Positions 45,307-54,391 are shown, counted from the stretch's first letter. The stretch is 64,000 nt of DNA from an uncultured bacterium (GCA_934621605.1 CAKTUZ010000002.1:62001-126000), one strand, 5' to 3'. A program made the numbers and translations. The notes: generated from the sequence alone by a model not told the origin.

Positions 45307-45918
45307 TTAAGCTTCAGCGCTTGTTTCCGCAAGAATAGCTTCTTCTGCTTTGTTCTCAGCGTATTCTTCGGCTTCAGCTTGTTTGTCTGCTTCTTCAGCT
45401 TGCTGTTCTTCAGTTACCGCGCCCTCTTCCTGTCCTTCTTCGCTCTTGTCTTCGGCATTAGCTGTCACAGGGTGTACATTTTCAGCAATATCAATATAAA
45501 CACGTCCATCTAAATGATCGCATTCATGCTGAGCACAGCGAGCAAAGAGACCTTCGCCTTCATAACTTACTCTCTGACCATTTTCATCTAAACCGCTCAA
45601 ACGCACCTTGGAACAGCGCCACACTTCACCTTCTAAGCCGGGATAAGAGAGGCAACCTTCCATACCCAGTTCTTCTTCGTCACTTAAAAAAGTAACTTTG
45701 GGATTAGCCAACTTAATGGGGCCGTCACCTACATCCATAACGATTAAGCGGCGGGAAATTCCCACCTGAGGAGCCGCTAATCCTACACCGGGAGCTGCAT
45801 ACATAGTTTCCAACATACGATCAAAAATATCACGCACTTTTTGATCGACTCTCTCTACCGGCTTACATTTGCGGCGTAAAATAGGATCATCGTTAATTCT
45901 GATTTGAAATATAGACAT
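45307..45918 (-). CDS. def: Peptide deformylase with acidic C-terminal extension
   Basis: This 203-residue enzyme removes N-formyl groups from nascent proteins. All three motifs are present: GVGLAAPQVG, EGCLSYPG (metal Cys) and QHECDHLDG (HExxH type). The catalytic domain ends near residue 150. The last roughly 50 residues are an unusual low-complexity tail rich in Glu and Ala (EGAVTEEQQAEEADKQAEAE), absent from typical deformylases of about 165 residues. Co-transcribed with fmt. Confidence 0.95.
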   Translation of the reverse strand: MSIFQIRINDDPILRRKCKPVERVDQKVRDIFDRMLETMYAAPGVGLAAPQVGISRRLIVMDVGDGPIKLANPKVTFLSDEEELGMEGCLSYPGLEGEVWRCSKVRLSGLDENGQRVSYEGEGLFARCAQHECDHLDGRVYIDIAENVHPVTANAEDKSEEGQEEGAVTEEQQAEEADKQAEAEEYAENKAEEAILAETSAEA

Positions 45919-45977
45919 AATACTTTTCTTCCGTAAATTTTATCAAAAAACTAAGAGTTGAATTTTTAAACAACAAG

Positions 45978-46039
45978 GCCGAATGTAGTCCAAACAGAGT
46001 TGCTTTCCGGAAAGTAACTACTGTCGGCCGACATTCGGC
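45978..46039 (-). terminator. Long hairpin between the stalk-domain gene and def
   Basis: GCCGAATGT (45978-45986) pairs with ACATTCGGC (46031-46039); inside, AGTTgCTTTCC pairs with GGAAAGtAACT. T-rich stretches lie on both sides. It probably ends transcription of the stalk-domain gene; the rest of 45919-46122 shows nothing else. Confidence 0.55.
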
Positions 46040-46122
46040 TGTTCTTTTTACCGAGCCAACACCTAAGTTTAAATATCACTCGTAGCACAATAAAACTTAA
46101 AAGCTGTCCTCGGTAAATTTAC

Positions 46123-47130
46123 TTAGAAAGAAGGAGCGAACTCATCCATAGGATCGGGCTCTTTATTTTCGGCAGGAGCCACAGGCTTAGCCTGAGTATC
46201 GGCAGGGGCAGCTTCGGCCTTAGGCTGCTCGGCAGGCTTATCAACCTTAGGCGGATCGTGAGTAATCAAAGCTTTGCACTCAACCGGAACCCGGTTATAG
46301 TTAAACCAAATGGGATTATCGGGAGTAAAAGTATAACTTTGCCCAGCTTCCAAAATGCCCACATTTTGACTCCAAGTATTAACTACAGTTCCATCATAAA
46401 GTACAGCATTCACTTTGAACTGTACGCCACTCAAAGAAGTATTACCAGTATTAGTAATCTTAGCACTATTCAAATGAACTTCAGCTGTATAAGCACCACC
46501 GGCATCATTATTAAACCAATCGATACTGTTAACTGCGATAGGAGACTGAGAGTTACTGCCATCAGTCTCAATTTTGCCTTCAGCATTAAGCTTGTACTTT
46601 ACGTCTCCACCTCCATTTTTAGCAGAGTCACCGGAAGACTTACTGTTGCCTTTAGAAACACTGGAGCGAGGAGTTGCAGCAGCCACTTGAGCTTTAGTAA
46701 CGGGAACGATTAAATCAATACTACCGACAGCAGGAGAAACCGTATATTTTAATCCAAAGGATTTGGCAAAAGTTTGTACATCAACCGTCAGGCGTCCGCC
46801 TTTAAGAGCAGTAGGCAGAGCAAATTCTTTGCCACCAAAAACCACACTGGTGATATCAGATGTAAGCATAGGGCCGTTAGCGGCTCCCCTGGCAGCCTTT
46901 TTAGATTCTGCGGCCGTATAGACATATAATTTGCTGCCGTCTAAATTCCAAGTATAATTCAAGGAGTCGAGCAAATCGTCTAAATTGGCCTTGACAGCCT
47001 CTCCTGAAATAACGGCACTGCCTTTAAATGGACGGTTGCGTACATAAAAATCATAATCAGCGGCACTTACTGAAGCAGCAGAGCCCAGTAAAATGGCAGC
47101 CGTCAAAAAGCCATAGAAAAATTTATTCAT
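46123..47130 (-). CDS. Secreted stalk-domain protein with unknown C-terminal domain
   Basis: I chose the ATG at 47130 (335 residues) because GGAGG lies upstream and it opens a signal peptide (FFYGFLTAAILLGSAASVSA, cut before ADYDF). Residues about 30-145 resemble the copper-amine-oxidase N-terminal stalk domain: VRNRPFKGSAVISGEAVKANLDDLLDSLNYTWNLDG, then a second repeat ending VSPAVGSIDLIVPV. A Ser/Lys/Gly linker follows. From about 195 a beta-rich domain has INSVDWFNNDAGGAYTAEVHLNSAKITNTGNTSLSGVQF in outline, resembling Ig-like or DUF-type extracellular modules. The C-terminus is Pro/Ala/Glu-rich. It is likely a cell-surface or periplasmic protein. The preceding 256-bp gap holds structured sequence. 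Confidence 0.65.
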   Translation of the reverse strand: MNKFFYGFLTAAILLGSAASVSAADYDFYVRNRPFKGSAVISGEAVKANLDDLLDSLNYTWNLDGSKLYVYTAAESKKAARGAANGPMLTSDITSVVFGGKEFALPTALKGGRLTVDVQTFAKSFGLKYTVSPAVGSIDLIVPVTKAQVAAATPRSSVSKGNSKSSGDSAKNGGGDVKYKLNAEGKIETDGSNSQSPIAVNSIDWFNNDAGGAYTAEVHLNSAKITNTGNTSLSGVQFKVNAVLYDGTVVNTWSQNVGILEAGQSYTFTPDNPIWFNYNRVPVECKALITHDPPKVDKPAEQPKAEAAPADTQAKPVAPAENKEPDPMDEFAPSF

Positions 47131-47186
47131 TATTAGTCCTCCCAAAATATGAGAAACTTTTTCCTGCCGAATTGCATTTGAGTGAA

Positions 47187-47233
47187 CGGCGCCACCCAAC
47201 AGGCAGCAAACCTGGGTACTGTAGGATGCGCCG
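47187..47233 (-). promoter_or_regulatory. Structured leader of the stalk-domain gene
   Basis: CGGCGC (47187-47192) pairs with GCGCCG (47228-47233), and inside it ACCCA (47194-47198) with TGGGT (47213-47217), a stable two-part stem-loop about 60-100 nt before the start codon. A second option pairs CTGCC with GGCAG nearer the gene. On the plus strand the outer stem is followed by TTTTT, so a terminator read from that side cannot be excluded. Confidence 0.4.
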
Positions 47234-47329
47234 CCTTTTTAGCAACTCAGCCGGGCCACCTCAGCGCCTCTAAAACTGACAATTCAACATCTAAACGGAA
47301 TATCCGCCCACCGCAATCCACAAAAGAGA

Positions 47330-47373
47330 GGCCCTATTCGGCAGCGGATAAAAATCGCCGCTAAAAGAGGGCC
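47330..47373 (-). terminator. Terminator after der
   Basis: GGCCCT (47330-47335) pairs with AGGGCC (47368-47373), with AGCGG/CCGCT inside. On the minus strand it follows the der stop (47387) and is trailed by TCTCTTTT. Confidence 0.6.
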
Positions 47374-47386
47374 GCTGATAAATGAA

Positions 47387-48760
47387 CTACTTTACGAACT
47401 TCAAATCGATAGGAGTACCTACAAAACCGAAAGCTTCACGCAATTGATTTTCCAAATAACGCTTATAAGAGAAGTGAACTAAATCGGGGGAATTACACTT
47501 AAAAGTAAAGCGCGGCGGAGCACTCGGTCTCTGACTGACATACTTTATCTTTAAACGTTCACCCTTGTAACTTGGCGGCGGCCTTAGAGCTACAGCCTCT
47601 TTAATAACTTGATTGAGTACAGGGGTGGGAACGCGACGGCAAGATTCGTCATATGAATCTAAAGCTGCTTCCAAAATTTCATCAACACCATCTCCAGTTA
47701 AAGCCGAAGAGAAAATAACCGGAGCATAGGCCATAAATTCCAGATCTTTGCCTAACTTCTTAACAAAACGCTGTTTCCATTCCTCTACTTTAGCTCCACT
47801 GGCCAGACCTTCCCCTCCTTCTCCGGCTAATTCGCGCACTAAGTCCCACTTATTGACTACGATAACCGAAGGCTTACCGGATTCGTGAATATCTCCGGCC
47901 ACACGCTTATCTTGAGCCACAACACCGTCTCTAGCATCGATAATCAAAATGGCTACATCTGCTTTTTCTAACGATTGAGAAGCCCTAACACTAGAATAGA
48001 ACTCAACGCTTTCATCTACCTTGGCCTGGCGACGCAAACCGGCAGTATCAATTAAACGCACTACCCTATCGTCATATTCAACTACAGTCTCCACGGAATC
48101 GCGTGTAGTTCCGGCCTGATCGTGAACGATACTGCGTTTTTGGCCGATCAGACGATTCATAGTAGATGATTTACCAACGTTGGGACGTCCCACCAAAGCC
48201 ACAGACACTTCCTGCTCTTCACTGGGCTTAATTTCGGCAGGTAACCTTTCCAAAACAGCATCTAAAAGATCGCCAGTAGAAATACCATGAATAGCCGAAA
48301 CCGGATAAGGGTCCCCCATACCAAGAGAATAAAACTCTACAGCGTGAGTTTCAATATCTAAGGTTTCAGCTTTATTGGCAATAAGTAAAACAGGTTTCTT
48401 TGAGCGACGTAAAATATTGGCCACTTCTTCGTCTAAAGGCTGAACACCAGCACGGATATCGACGACGAAAAGCACTAAATCAGATTCATCTACAGCCGTC
48501 TGAGCCTGTTGATGAATATCGCGTCGCAAAATGTCAGGATCGTTGGGATCGATACCTCCGGTATCGCAGACAGTAAAAGTGCGTCCGTTCCACTCACAAG
48601 TACCGTATATACGATCGCGAGTAATGCCCGGAGTATCTTCCACAATAGCTTTACGCTCGCCAGTCAGACGATTAAACAGCGCCGACTTACCAACATTGGG
48701 GCGACCAACTATGGCTACCATAGCGTTACTGTTTAAACGCGGCTTAGCTTGATTGTTCAT
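47387..48760 (-). CDS. der: Ribosome-assembly GTPase Der (EngA)
   Basis: This 457-residue protein has the two tandem GTPase domains that define Der: first VGRPNVGKSALFNRL with DTPGIT and NKAE, second VGRPNVGKSSTMNRLIG with DTAGLR and NKWD. A KH-like C-terminal domain (about 365-457) closes the protein (NQVIKEAVALRPPPSYKGERLKIKYVSQ in outline). It assists 50S subunit maturation. AGGAAA lies before the ATG. It is 100 bp downstream of plsC on the same strand. Confidence 0.97.
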   Translation of the reverse strand: MNNQAKPRLNSNAMVAIVGRPNVGKSALFNRLTGERKAIVEDTPGITRDRIYGTCEWNGRTFTVCDTGGIDPNDPDILRRDIHQQAQTAVDESDLVLFVVDIRAGVQPLDEEVANILRRSKKPVLLIANKAETLDIETHAVEFYSLGMGDPYPVSAIHGISTGDLLDAVLERLPAEIKPSEEQEVSVALVGRPNVGKSSTMNRLIGQKRSIVHDQAGTTRDSVETVVEYDDRVVRLIDTAGLRRQAKVDESVEFYSSVRASQSLEKADVAILIIDARDGVVAQDKRVAGDIHESGKPSVIVVNKWDLVRELAGEGGEGLASGAKVEEWKQRFVKKLGKDLEFMAYAPVIFSSALTGDGVDEILEAALDSYDESCRRVPTPVLNQVIKEAVALRPPPSYKGERLKIKYVSQRPSAPPRFTFKCNSPDLVHFSYKRYLENQLREAFGFVGTPIDLKFVK

Positions 48761-48860
48761 ATGTTTTTATTTCCTATATTTTTGGACAAATGGCTCCAAG
48801 AAGAGCCGCTGTCAAGTTCAACTTCTGTTCTTACGTTTACAAAGAACCGGTGAAAATTAG

Positions 48861-49685
48861 TTAAGAGCGAGATACTGGCCCTAAAGCCTGCAGCTGAGCG
48901 ATAGCAGCCATGACCTGATTGCACACTTCCTTCATGGCCTTAGGATCGGGGCGCTCATTGAGAGCCACCGGTATGGGCTTACCAAAACGAACACTCAAAC
49001 GACGGCCACAAGGCAGACCATGATTATGTCCTATTTCGTAAGTATTAAAGACACAAGCCGGAACTATGGGCACTCCGCTTTTTAAAGCCATAACTGAAAC
49101 TCCCAGCTTACCTCTTTGCAATTTCCCGTCTTTTGAGCGTGTCCCCTCCGGGAAAATTCCCACCACTCGACCACCTTTCAGTAAATCTATAGCTTGGTTA
49201 ACGGAACTGCCGTCTTTGGAGCTCCGATCTACCCAAACACAACCACACCCAGCCAAAACCTTACCCAAAACAGGAATCATAAAAAGTTCTTTTTTGGCAA
49301 CAAAGTGGACCTGTCTGAAATTGATAGCAATACTCACTAGAGGTGGGTCAAAAAGCGAAACATGATTAGAAGCAATTAAACACCCCCCCTGTCTGGGTAT
49401 ATTTTCCAATCCCTCAGCATCAACTCCAAACAAAGTATTGCAGTACAGATAGACGGCACTGCGAGCAACTTTATATAAAGTTTGCTTAAAATCCGGAGGC
49501 TGCAAACAAACTTTACCCAGCGGAGTACGGCGTAAACTTTCGGGAACAAACGACAATGAAGGTGAAGCCATACCGTCTCCGACAGTTTCGGAACCGGATT
49601 GCGACGAACTTTCAGCGAGATTTTCTGCTGCCACCGATTCTGTATGGGACATCCTAGCTGCGGAATTTTGCTCCCGCTCATTCAT
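48861..49685 (-). CDS. plsC: 1-acylglycerol-3-phosphate acyltransferase
   Basis: I chose the ATG at 49685 (274 residues) behind GAGGCGG; it overlaps the cmk stop by 8 bp. The family motifs are NHVSLFDPPL (HX4D), VDRSSKDGS, FPEGTRSKDG and VPIVPACVF. A basic/hydrophobic stretch near residue 65-95 anchors it to the membrane. It makes phosphatidic acid. The first roughly 65 residues are a Ser/Glu-rich extension with no predicted structure, longer than usual. It could be one route for Pfa product incorporation, but it is 27 kb away and in a housekeeping context. Confidence 0.9.
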   Translation of the reverse strand: MNEREQNSAARMSHTESVAAENLAESSSQSGSETVGDGMASPSLSFVPESLRRTPLGKVCLQPPDFKQTLYKVARSAVYLYCNTLFGVDAEGLENIPRQGGCLIASNHVSLFDPPLVSIAINFRQVHFVAKKELFMIPVLGKVLAGCGCVWVDRSSKDGSSVNQAIDLLKGGRVVGIFPEGTRSKDGKLQRGKLGVSVMALKSGVPIVPACVFNTYEIGHNHGLPCGRRLSVRFGKPIPVALNERPDPKAMKEVCNQVMAAIAQLQALGPVSRS

Positions 49686-50376
49686 GGGCAAAAACCGCCT
49701 CAGCATAATCATGACAAATAATATCAGCCACTTCTTCGGCACTCAGAGAGCTGCAATCTATATAAGAAGCTCCCGGAGCTTTCACCAAAGGTGAATCGGC
49801 TCGATGTGTATCTTCATAATCACGCTCGGCCAGTTGTTGATAAATATCATCATAAGTGAGAGTATTGCCGGGACGCTTTTGCATATCCAGTAAACGGCGA
49901 CGAGCTCTTTCCTCTAAACTGGCGTCGAGGAAGTATTTCAGTTCGGCGTCAGGCAATACTACAGTGCAAATATCGCGACCAGCCATAACGATACCGCCCT
50001 CAGCGGCAATTTGTTTCTGTCTTTTAACCATATTGGCTCTAACAGAAGAGCAACTGGCCACTTTAGAAACGGCCCCACTTACTCTGGGACTATGTAATTC
50101 ACCGGTAATGTCGCGTCCGGCAACAAAAACTTTGCAACCAGCAGCGCTGTCTTTATCAGGTTCTAGACGCAAATCTAAATCTTGAGACAGCTGTCCCAAA
50201 GTTTGAGAATCATCCAAAGCGGAGCCTTTTTCCAGAGCTTGCCAGGTTACAGCTCTATACATCATTCCGGTATCTAAATACAACAACCCTAAACGAGCGG
50301 CTACTGAGCGAGCTACGGTAGTTTTACCTCCGGCAGCCGGCCCATCGATAGCTATATTAATATTGTGATTACACAT
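49678..50376 (-). CDS. cmk: Cytidylate kinase
   Basis: I chose the ATG at 50376 (232 residues) behind AAAGGGA; the 12 codons upstream have no ribosome site. The P-loop is AIDGPAAGGKTTVAR, then YLDTGMMYRA, GRDI..., DICTVVLPDAELKYFLDASLEERARRR and ADSPLVKAPGA, all typical of CMP kinase. It phosphorylates CMP and dCMP. Co-translated with plsC (8-bp overlap). Its 5' region contains the shared RNA-like motif. Confidence 0.95.
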   Translation of the reverse strand: MCNHNINIAIDGPAAGGKTTVARSVAARLGLLYLDTGMMYRAVTWQALEKGSALDDSQTLGQLSQDLDLRLEPDKDSAAGCKVFVAGRDITGELHSPRVSGAVSKVASCSSVRANMVKRQKQIAAEGGIVMAGRDICTVVLPDAELKYFLDASLEERARRRLLDMQKRPGNTLTYDDIYQQLAERDYEDTHRADSPLVKAPGASYIDCSSLSAEEVADIICHDYAEAVFAHE

Positions 50377-50410
50377 AGATACAGAGTCCCTTTGATATAT
50401 GCACGTGAAC

Positions 50411-50494
50411 ACGTACCCCCGCCCCGTAATTTGTCACTTCCACTTTCATTCCCTACCTGAGTGGTGGAGGACTTCCAGGGGAATTAGGCTAAAG
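50411..50494 (-). promoter_or_regulatory. Candidate conserved leader motif, copy A (cmk 5' region)
   Basis: Plus-strand blocks ACGTACCCCCGCC (50411-50423), CACTTCCAC (50435-50443) and CCCTACCT...GGAGGACTT (50451-50474), then a TTCC-AGG-GGAA mini-hairpin and TTAGGCTAAAG recur in the same order upstream of the kinase gene. Neither coordinate set codes for protein. The gap 50377-50606 also holds the divergent gmhB upstream region. Confidence 0.45.
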
Positions 50495-50606
50495 AGCAGC
50501 CTCGCAAGACGGCCTGATTTTCTACGCTGAGAATAGGCTACCCTCCCCCTAGGTAATCTATTGGGAAATTTTAGACAGACTTGAATACATTTTTATACTG
50601 CTGAGA

Positions 50607-51194
50607 ATGTCAAAAAAAATGAATAAAGCTATTTTTTTAGATCGAGACGGAACCTTAATTGAGGAAGTAAACTTTTTACACAAACCTGAACAAGTACGCT
50701 GGATAAAGGGAGTTCCCGAAAAGTTGGCCACCTTATATAAGCAAGGTTGGTATTTAATTATGGTAACTAATCAATCGGGGGTAGCTCGAGGCTACTTTAC
50801 TATGGACGACGTCAATAAAGTATATGAGTATATGCAAAACAGCCTACGCTCTTACGGCGCTCAATTTCAAGCTATGTATTGCTGCCCGCACCATCCTGTA
50901 TTTTCTCAAACTAAAGCCGAACAGAATTGTTCTTGTCGTAAACCTAAGCCCGGTATGTATTTACAAGCTCAAAAAGATTGGAATTTAGATTTATCTCAGT
51001 CCTTGGCTTTTGGCGATAAACTTACCGATATTGAAGCTCCCTTAGCTTTAGGCTGTCGAAGTTTTTTAGTGGGTACAGGCTACGGCGCGAGCGAAGCGGC
51101 CAAATTACAAGACAGTCGCTATGCCAAAGCAGAAAAATGTGTGGATTTAGCTGCCGGACTCGATCTTTTCATAATTAACCCTTTTCGGTTGTAA
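50607..51194 (+). CDS. gmhB: D-glycero-D-manno-heptose 1,7-bisphosphate phosphatase
   Basis: This 195-residue HAD enzyme has the GmhB signature: FLDRDGTLIEEVNFLH (nucleophile near residue 11), MVTNQSGVARGYF, the zinc-binding CCPHHP...CSCRKPKPGMY loop and FGDKLTDIEAP. The reaction belongs to ADP-heptose synthesis for lipopolysaccharide core or other heptose glycans. It is the main hint of a diderm envelope in this window. It stands alone on the plus strand. Confidence 0.9.
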   Translation: MSKKMNKAIFLDRDGTLIEEVNFLHKPEQVRWIKGVPEKLATLYKQGWYLIMVTNQSGVARGYFTMDDVNKVYEYMQNSLRSYGAQFQAMYCCPHHPVFSQTKAEQNCSCRKPKPGMYLQAQKDWNLDLSQSLAFGDKLTDIEAPLALGCRSFLVGTGYGASEAAKLQDSRYAKAEKCVDLAAGLDLFIINPFRL

Positions 51195-51236
51195 TGGATA
51201 AAACCTCACTACCTTTAGGCGGTGTTAGGAGTTTTA

Positions 51237-53282
51237 CTAAACCAAAGACTGGGGCTCAGGATCGATAGAAATTCGCACTTCCGAGTGTTTCTTGCCTAAT
51301 TTTTCAGAAATTTCGGCACAGCCTGAAACAAATTGACCTAAGCCATAATCCTGATGTCCTTTTACTAATAAGTGCCAGCGATACTGACCTTGGATACGCT
51401 CCACTGGACATGGAGCTGGCCCAACAACTTCTCCTTCTGTAAAAGAAGTACGCATAATTTCTGCAACTTCCAAAGCAGCCAGCTTCACCTTTTCTGATTC
51501 GACTCCGGAAAAAATAAAACGCAATAAACGTCGGAAAGGTGGATAAAGTAACTGACGACGCACCACTATTTCACTGTCATACATAGCTTGGTAATTGTGG
51601 TTAACAACAGCTTCAAGAATGGGATGGTCAACATTCCAAGCTTGTATAATTACCTCGCCTCCCAAATGGCCGCGACCAGCTCGACCTGCTGCCTGAGAAA
51701 GCAACTGAAAAGTACGTTCTCCGGCTCTGAAATCCGGCTGATTAAGCTCAGCATCAGCCCGCAAAATACCCACTAAAGTGATTTTAGGATAATCCAATCC
51801 TTTAGCGATCATTTTTGTGCCAAGCAAAATTTGTGTCTTGCCGCTGCCAAACTCCTCCAAAATGACTTGGTGAGCCCCTTTGCGTCCGACAGTATCCCGA
51901 TCCAACCGAGAAATACCCACTCCGGGAAAAAGCTCAGCGATTTCGGCAGCCAAGCGTTCCGATCCCGGGGCGCCCACTTTAAAGTTGAGCGCTTTGCAAT
52001 TGGGACAACAATTACTGACAAGCTGACAATAACCACAATAATGGCAGAGCATACTTTTGGAACTGCGGTGCCAAGCCAAGCTTATGCTACAATTGGGGCA
52101 CATGGGCACATAACCGCATTTGCTGCATTGTAAGCTGCCGGCAAAACCGCGCCTATTGAGCAATAAAACGGCTTGCTCACCTCTAGCTAAACGTAACTTT
52201 AACGCTTCATACAGCGCCCCAGAAATCAAACTACTATTTCTTTCTTGGCGCATATCAACCAAACGTACCGGAGGCAAGGCTCGGCCACCCGGGCGCGAAT
52301 CCAACTTGGCTAAACGATAAACACCTTTCTGTGCTAAGTAAAAACTTTCAACCGAAGGCGTAGCACTGCCTAAAACCAAAGCGGCCTTATGTTTTCTGGC
52401 TCGCATAAAAGCCACCTGACGAGCATGATAGCGCGGCTGATTTTCCTGCTTATAAGAAGATTCGTGTTCCTCATCAACACAAATAAAGCCTATATTGTCA
52501 AAAGGAGCAAAAATGGCCGATCTGGTTCCTAAAGCTACACTAAGTTCTCCACGTCGCATAGCCCACCAGTAGTCACGTCTAACAGCGTCAGTTAAAGCCG
52601 AATGTAAAACCCCAACCTTATTGCCTAAACGCCCTTTATAGCGTTCTACTGCTTGCGGAGTTAAAGAAAGTTCCGGAACCAGAACTATTCCCTGTCTGCC
52701 TTGCTCTAAAATGCGGTGCAACGCCTGTAAATAAACTTCGGTTTTGCCACTTCCAGTCACTCCGTAAAGCAGCACCGGCTTGCCATCTTGCGCTGATTGA
52801 CAAATCATCTCCACAGCAACTTCCTGAGCTGAGGTAAGAGGAATTAGCGGATAAGCAGCCGTCACTTTAGTCTCTGTCCCAGCTTTACGCTTAGATAAAA
52901 CCCGCTGTTTGGCCCACATAGCTCGCATACGCTTCATTACCGGGGAGGGAACTACCGTTTGAAAACTCTCATACCAAGAACCGGCATAAAAACGACGCAT
53001 AATATTGACCAATTGCATAAGCTCTCCCCCCCAAAAGGGAGCGACTTCCAACACTTGGACAATAGGACGCAAAGTATACTGTCGCTCTGCTTCCGAAAGC
53101 TCGTCGCAAACTTCAACAACAACCCCATTGAGACTACGCGAACCTAAAGGAACTTCGACTACACACCCAGCAACCAAGCTATTTTGATATTCTCGGGGTA
53201 TTTCGTAAGTAAAAAGACGATTTAAAGCCCGCGCCGAAGATTCGACTACAACGCGGGCATATTTGTGACCAAAAGAATCCAC
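51237..53282 (-). CDS. priA: Primosomal replication restart helicase PriA
   Basis: This 681-residue protein has an N-terminal DNA-binding domain (VVVESSARALNRLFTYEIP), the Walker A GVTGSGKTEVYLQ, the DEEH motif in CVDEEHESSYKQ, GSATPS, and the two zinc-binding Cys clusters CSKCGYVPMCPNCS and CHYCGYCQLVSNCCPNC. Motifs V and VI appear as GTKMIAKGLDYP and QAAGRAGR. It restarts stalled forks. Slightly shorter than E. coli PriA (732) but complete. Confidence 0.97.
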   Translation of the reverse strand: MDSFGHKYARVVVESSARALNRLFTYEIPREYQNSLVAGCVVEVPLGSRSLNGVVVEVCDELSEAERQYTLRPIVQVLEVAPFWGGELMQLVNIMRRFYAGSWYESFQTVVPSPVMKRMRAMWAKQRVLSKRKAGTETKVTAAYPLIPLTSAQEVAVEMICQSAQDGKPVLLYGVTGSGKTEVYLQALHRILEQGRQGIVLVPELSLTPQAVERYKGRLGNKVGVLHSALTDAVRRDYWWAMRRGELSVALGTRSAIFAPFDNIGFICVDEEHESSYKQENQPRYHARQVAFMRARKHKAALVLGSATPSVESFYLAQKGVYRLAKLDSRPGGRALPPVRLVDMRQERNSSLISGALYEALKLRLARGEQAVLLLNRRGFAGSLQCSKCGYVPMCPNCSISLAWHRSSKSMLCHYCGYCQLVSNCCPNCKALNFKVGAPGSERLAAEIAELFPGVGISRLDRDTVGRKGAHQVILEEFGSGKTQILLGTKMIAKGLDYPKITLVGILRADAELNQPDFRAGERTFQLLSQAAGRAGRGHLGGEVIIQAWNVDHPILEAVVNHNYQAMYDSEIVVRRQLLYPPFRRLLRFIFSGVESEKVKLAALEVAEIMRTSFTEGEVVGPAPCPVERIQGQYRWHLLVKGHQDYGLGQFVSGCAEISEKLGKKHSEVRISIDPEPQSLV

Positions 53283-53298
53283 AGACCCTTAAGCTCGT

Positions 53299-54261
53299 TT
53301 ACTTATCTAAAGTTACCAAAATGGCTTTATCGAAGCCGTGATCTTTCAAACGCTGCAGAGCAGCTTCAGCGTCGGCTCTAGTGGAGAACGAACCGGAATA
53401 GACTCTGTAGAAGAAACTGCCGCCGGAGCGCTCAAATTTGCGATAAGCAGCCTCATAACCTTTAGACTTAAGGGAATCGACCAAGTCCTTGGCATTGACT
53501 TCGTTGGAGAAAGCACCCACCTGACAGCTGAGATACTTACCCTCGGGAACAGGGGCGTACTTTTTATTAGAAACAGGAGCTTTATTGGAAGAAACAGCCG
53601 GAGCTTTTACAGAGGTATTGGAACTCACAGCCGAAGAAGCCGGGCCAGTTGTAGCAGGAGCTTTTACAGAAGGCTTTACAGCGGGAGTTTTAGTCTCGCC
53701 GACCGGACACTTAACTTTAGTTTCATTCTTGGTGTTAGTTTGAGTCTTACTGGCCACCGGTACGGGAAGAGCTCCACCAGCTAAAAGATTTTCGGCATAG
53801 CTGAAGATATCCGTAGCAGCGCGTTTTTCATTAACTATACGATCAATACGATAGACAACTTTGCTAGGTAAGCGATCATTAAGTGCAATAACACCCAAGA
53901 AAAGCAAATCTTCACCTAAAATATTAAGTTTTTTTTCACAGAACTGTTTTTCGCGGTCGTGATTTATATGATAAGAAAATACTTGCATACCGGAACGGGC
54001 GCGATTGTACTTATAAGCGCCTTTTTCATCTTTTTCCGCTAAAAGTTTGGTAATTTCCGAAATCAACTCTTTCTCAGAACGTACCATGTCGGGTTTAGAT
54101 TCATCACCGACAATAAGAACGGCATAACCGCTGTTTTTAGTTTCCGGCTCAGCGGCCCAAGCTGATTTGTGAAAAGAACTAAATCCGCACAAGAGCGCAA
54201 ATACCAGAGTAACAATCGCCGCAACGTTAAAGCGAATACTTCTGAACAAGTCTGTATTCAA
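53299..54261 (-). CDS. Secreted SPOR-domain protein
   Basis: I place the start at a TTG (54261), because GGAGG lies 7 nt upstream and the first residues form a signal peptide (FNVAAIVTLVFALLCGFSSF, cut near SAWAA); the frame upstream is open but has no ribosome site. The mature protein (about 280 residues) has an uncharacterised region (about 45-165), a Lys/Thr/Ala/Ser-rich linker, and a C-terminal SPOR domain (about 245-320: YLSCQVGAFSNEVNAKDLVDSLKSKG in outline, FYRVYSGSFSTRADAEAALQRLKDHGFDKA). SPOR domains bind denuded peptidoglycan at the septum. A cell-division or wall role is likely. Confidence 0.82.
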   Translation of the reverse strand: MNTDLFRSIRFNVAAIVTLVFALLCGFSSFHKSAWAAEPETKNSGYAVLIVGDESKPDMVRSEKELISEITKLLAEKDEKGAYKYNRARSGMQVFSYHINHDREKQFCEKKLNILGEDLLFLGVIALNDRLPSKVVYRIDRIVNEKRAATDIFSYAENLLAGGALPVPVASKTQTNTKNETKVKCPVGETKTPAVKPSVKAPATTGPASSAVSSNTSVKAPAVSSNKAPVSNKKYAPVPEGKYLSCQVGAFSNEVNAKDLVDSLKSKGYEAAYRKFERSGGSFFYRVYSGSFSTRADAEAALQRLKDHGFDKAILVTLDK

Positions 54262-54391
54262 GGTGAAACCTCCGATCAGTCGCTCCCAAGTCTTAAAATA
54301 ACCGGGAACAAACCGGTCCCATAAACTACAAAATATCGAGGGGACAGACTTTTTTTGCAAATCAGTCTGCTAATCCTCCCCTCTCTCTTTT

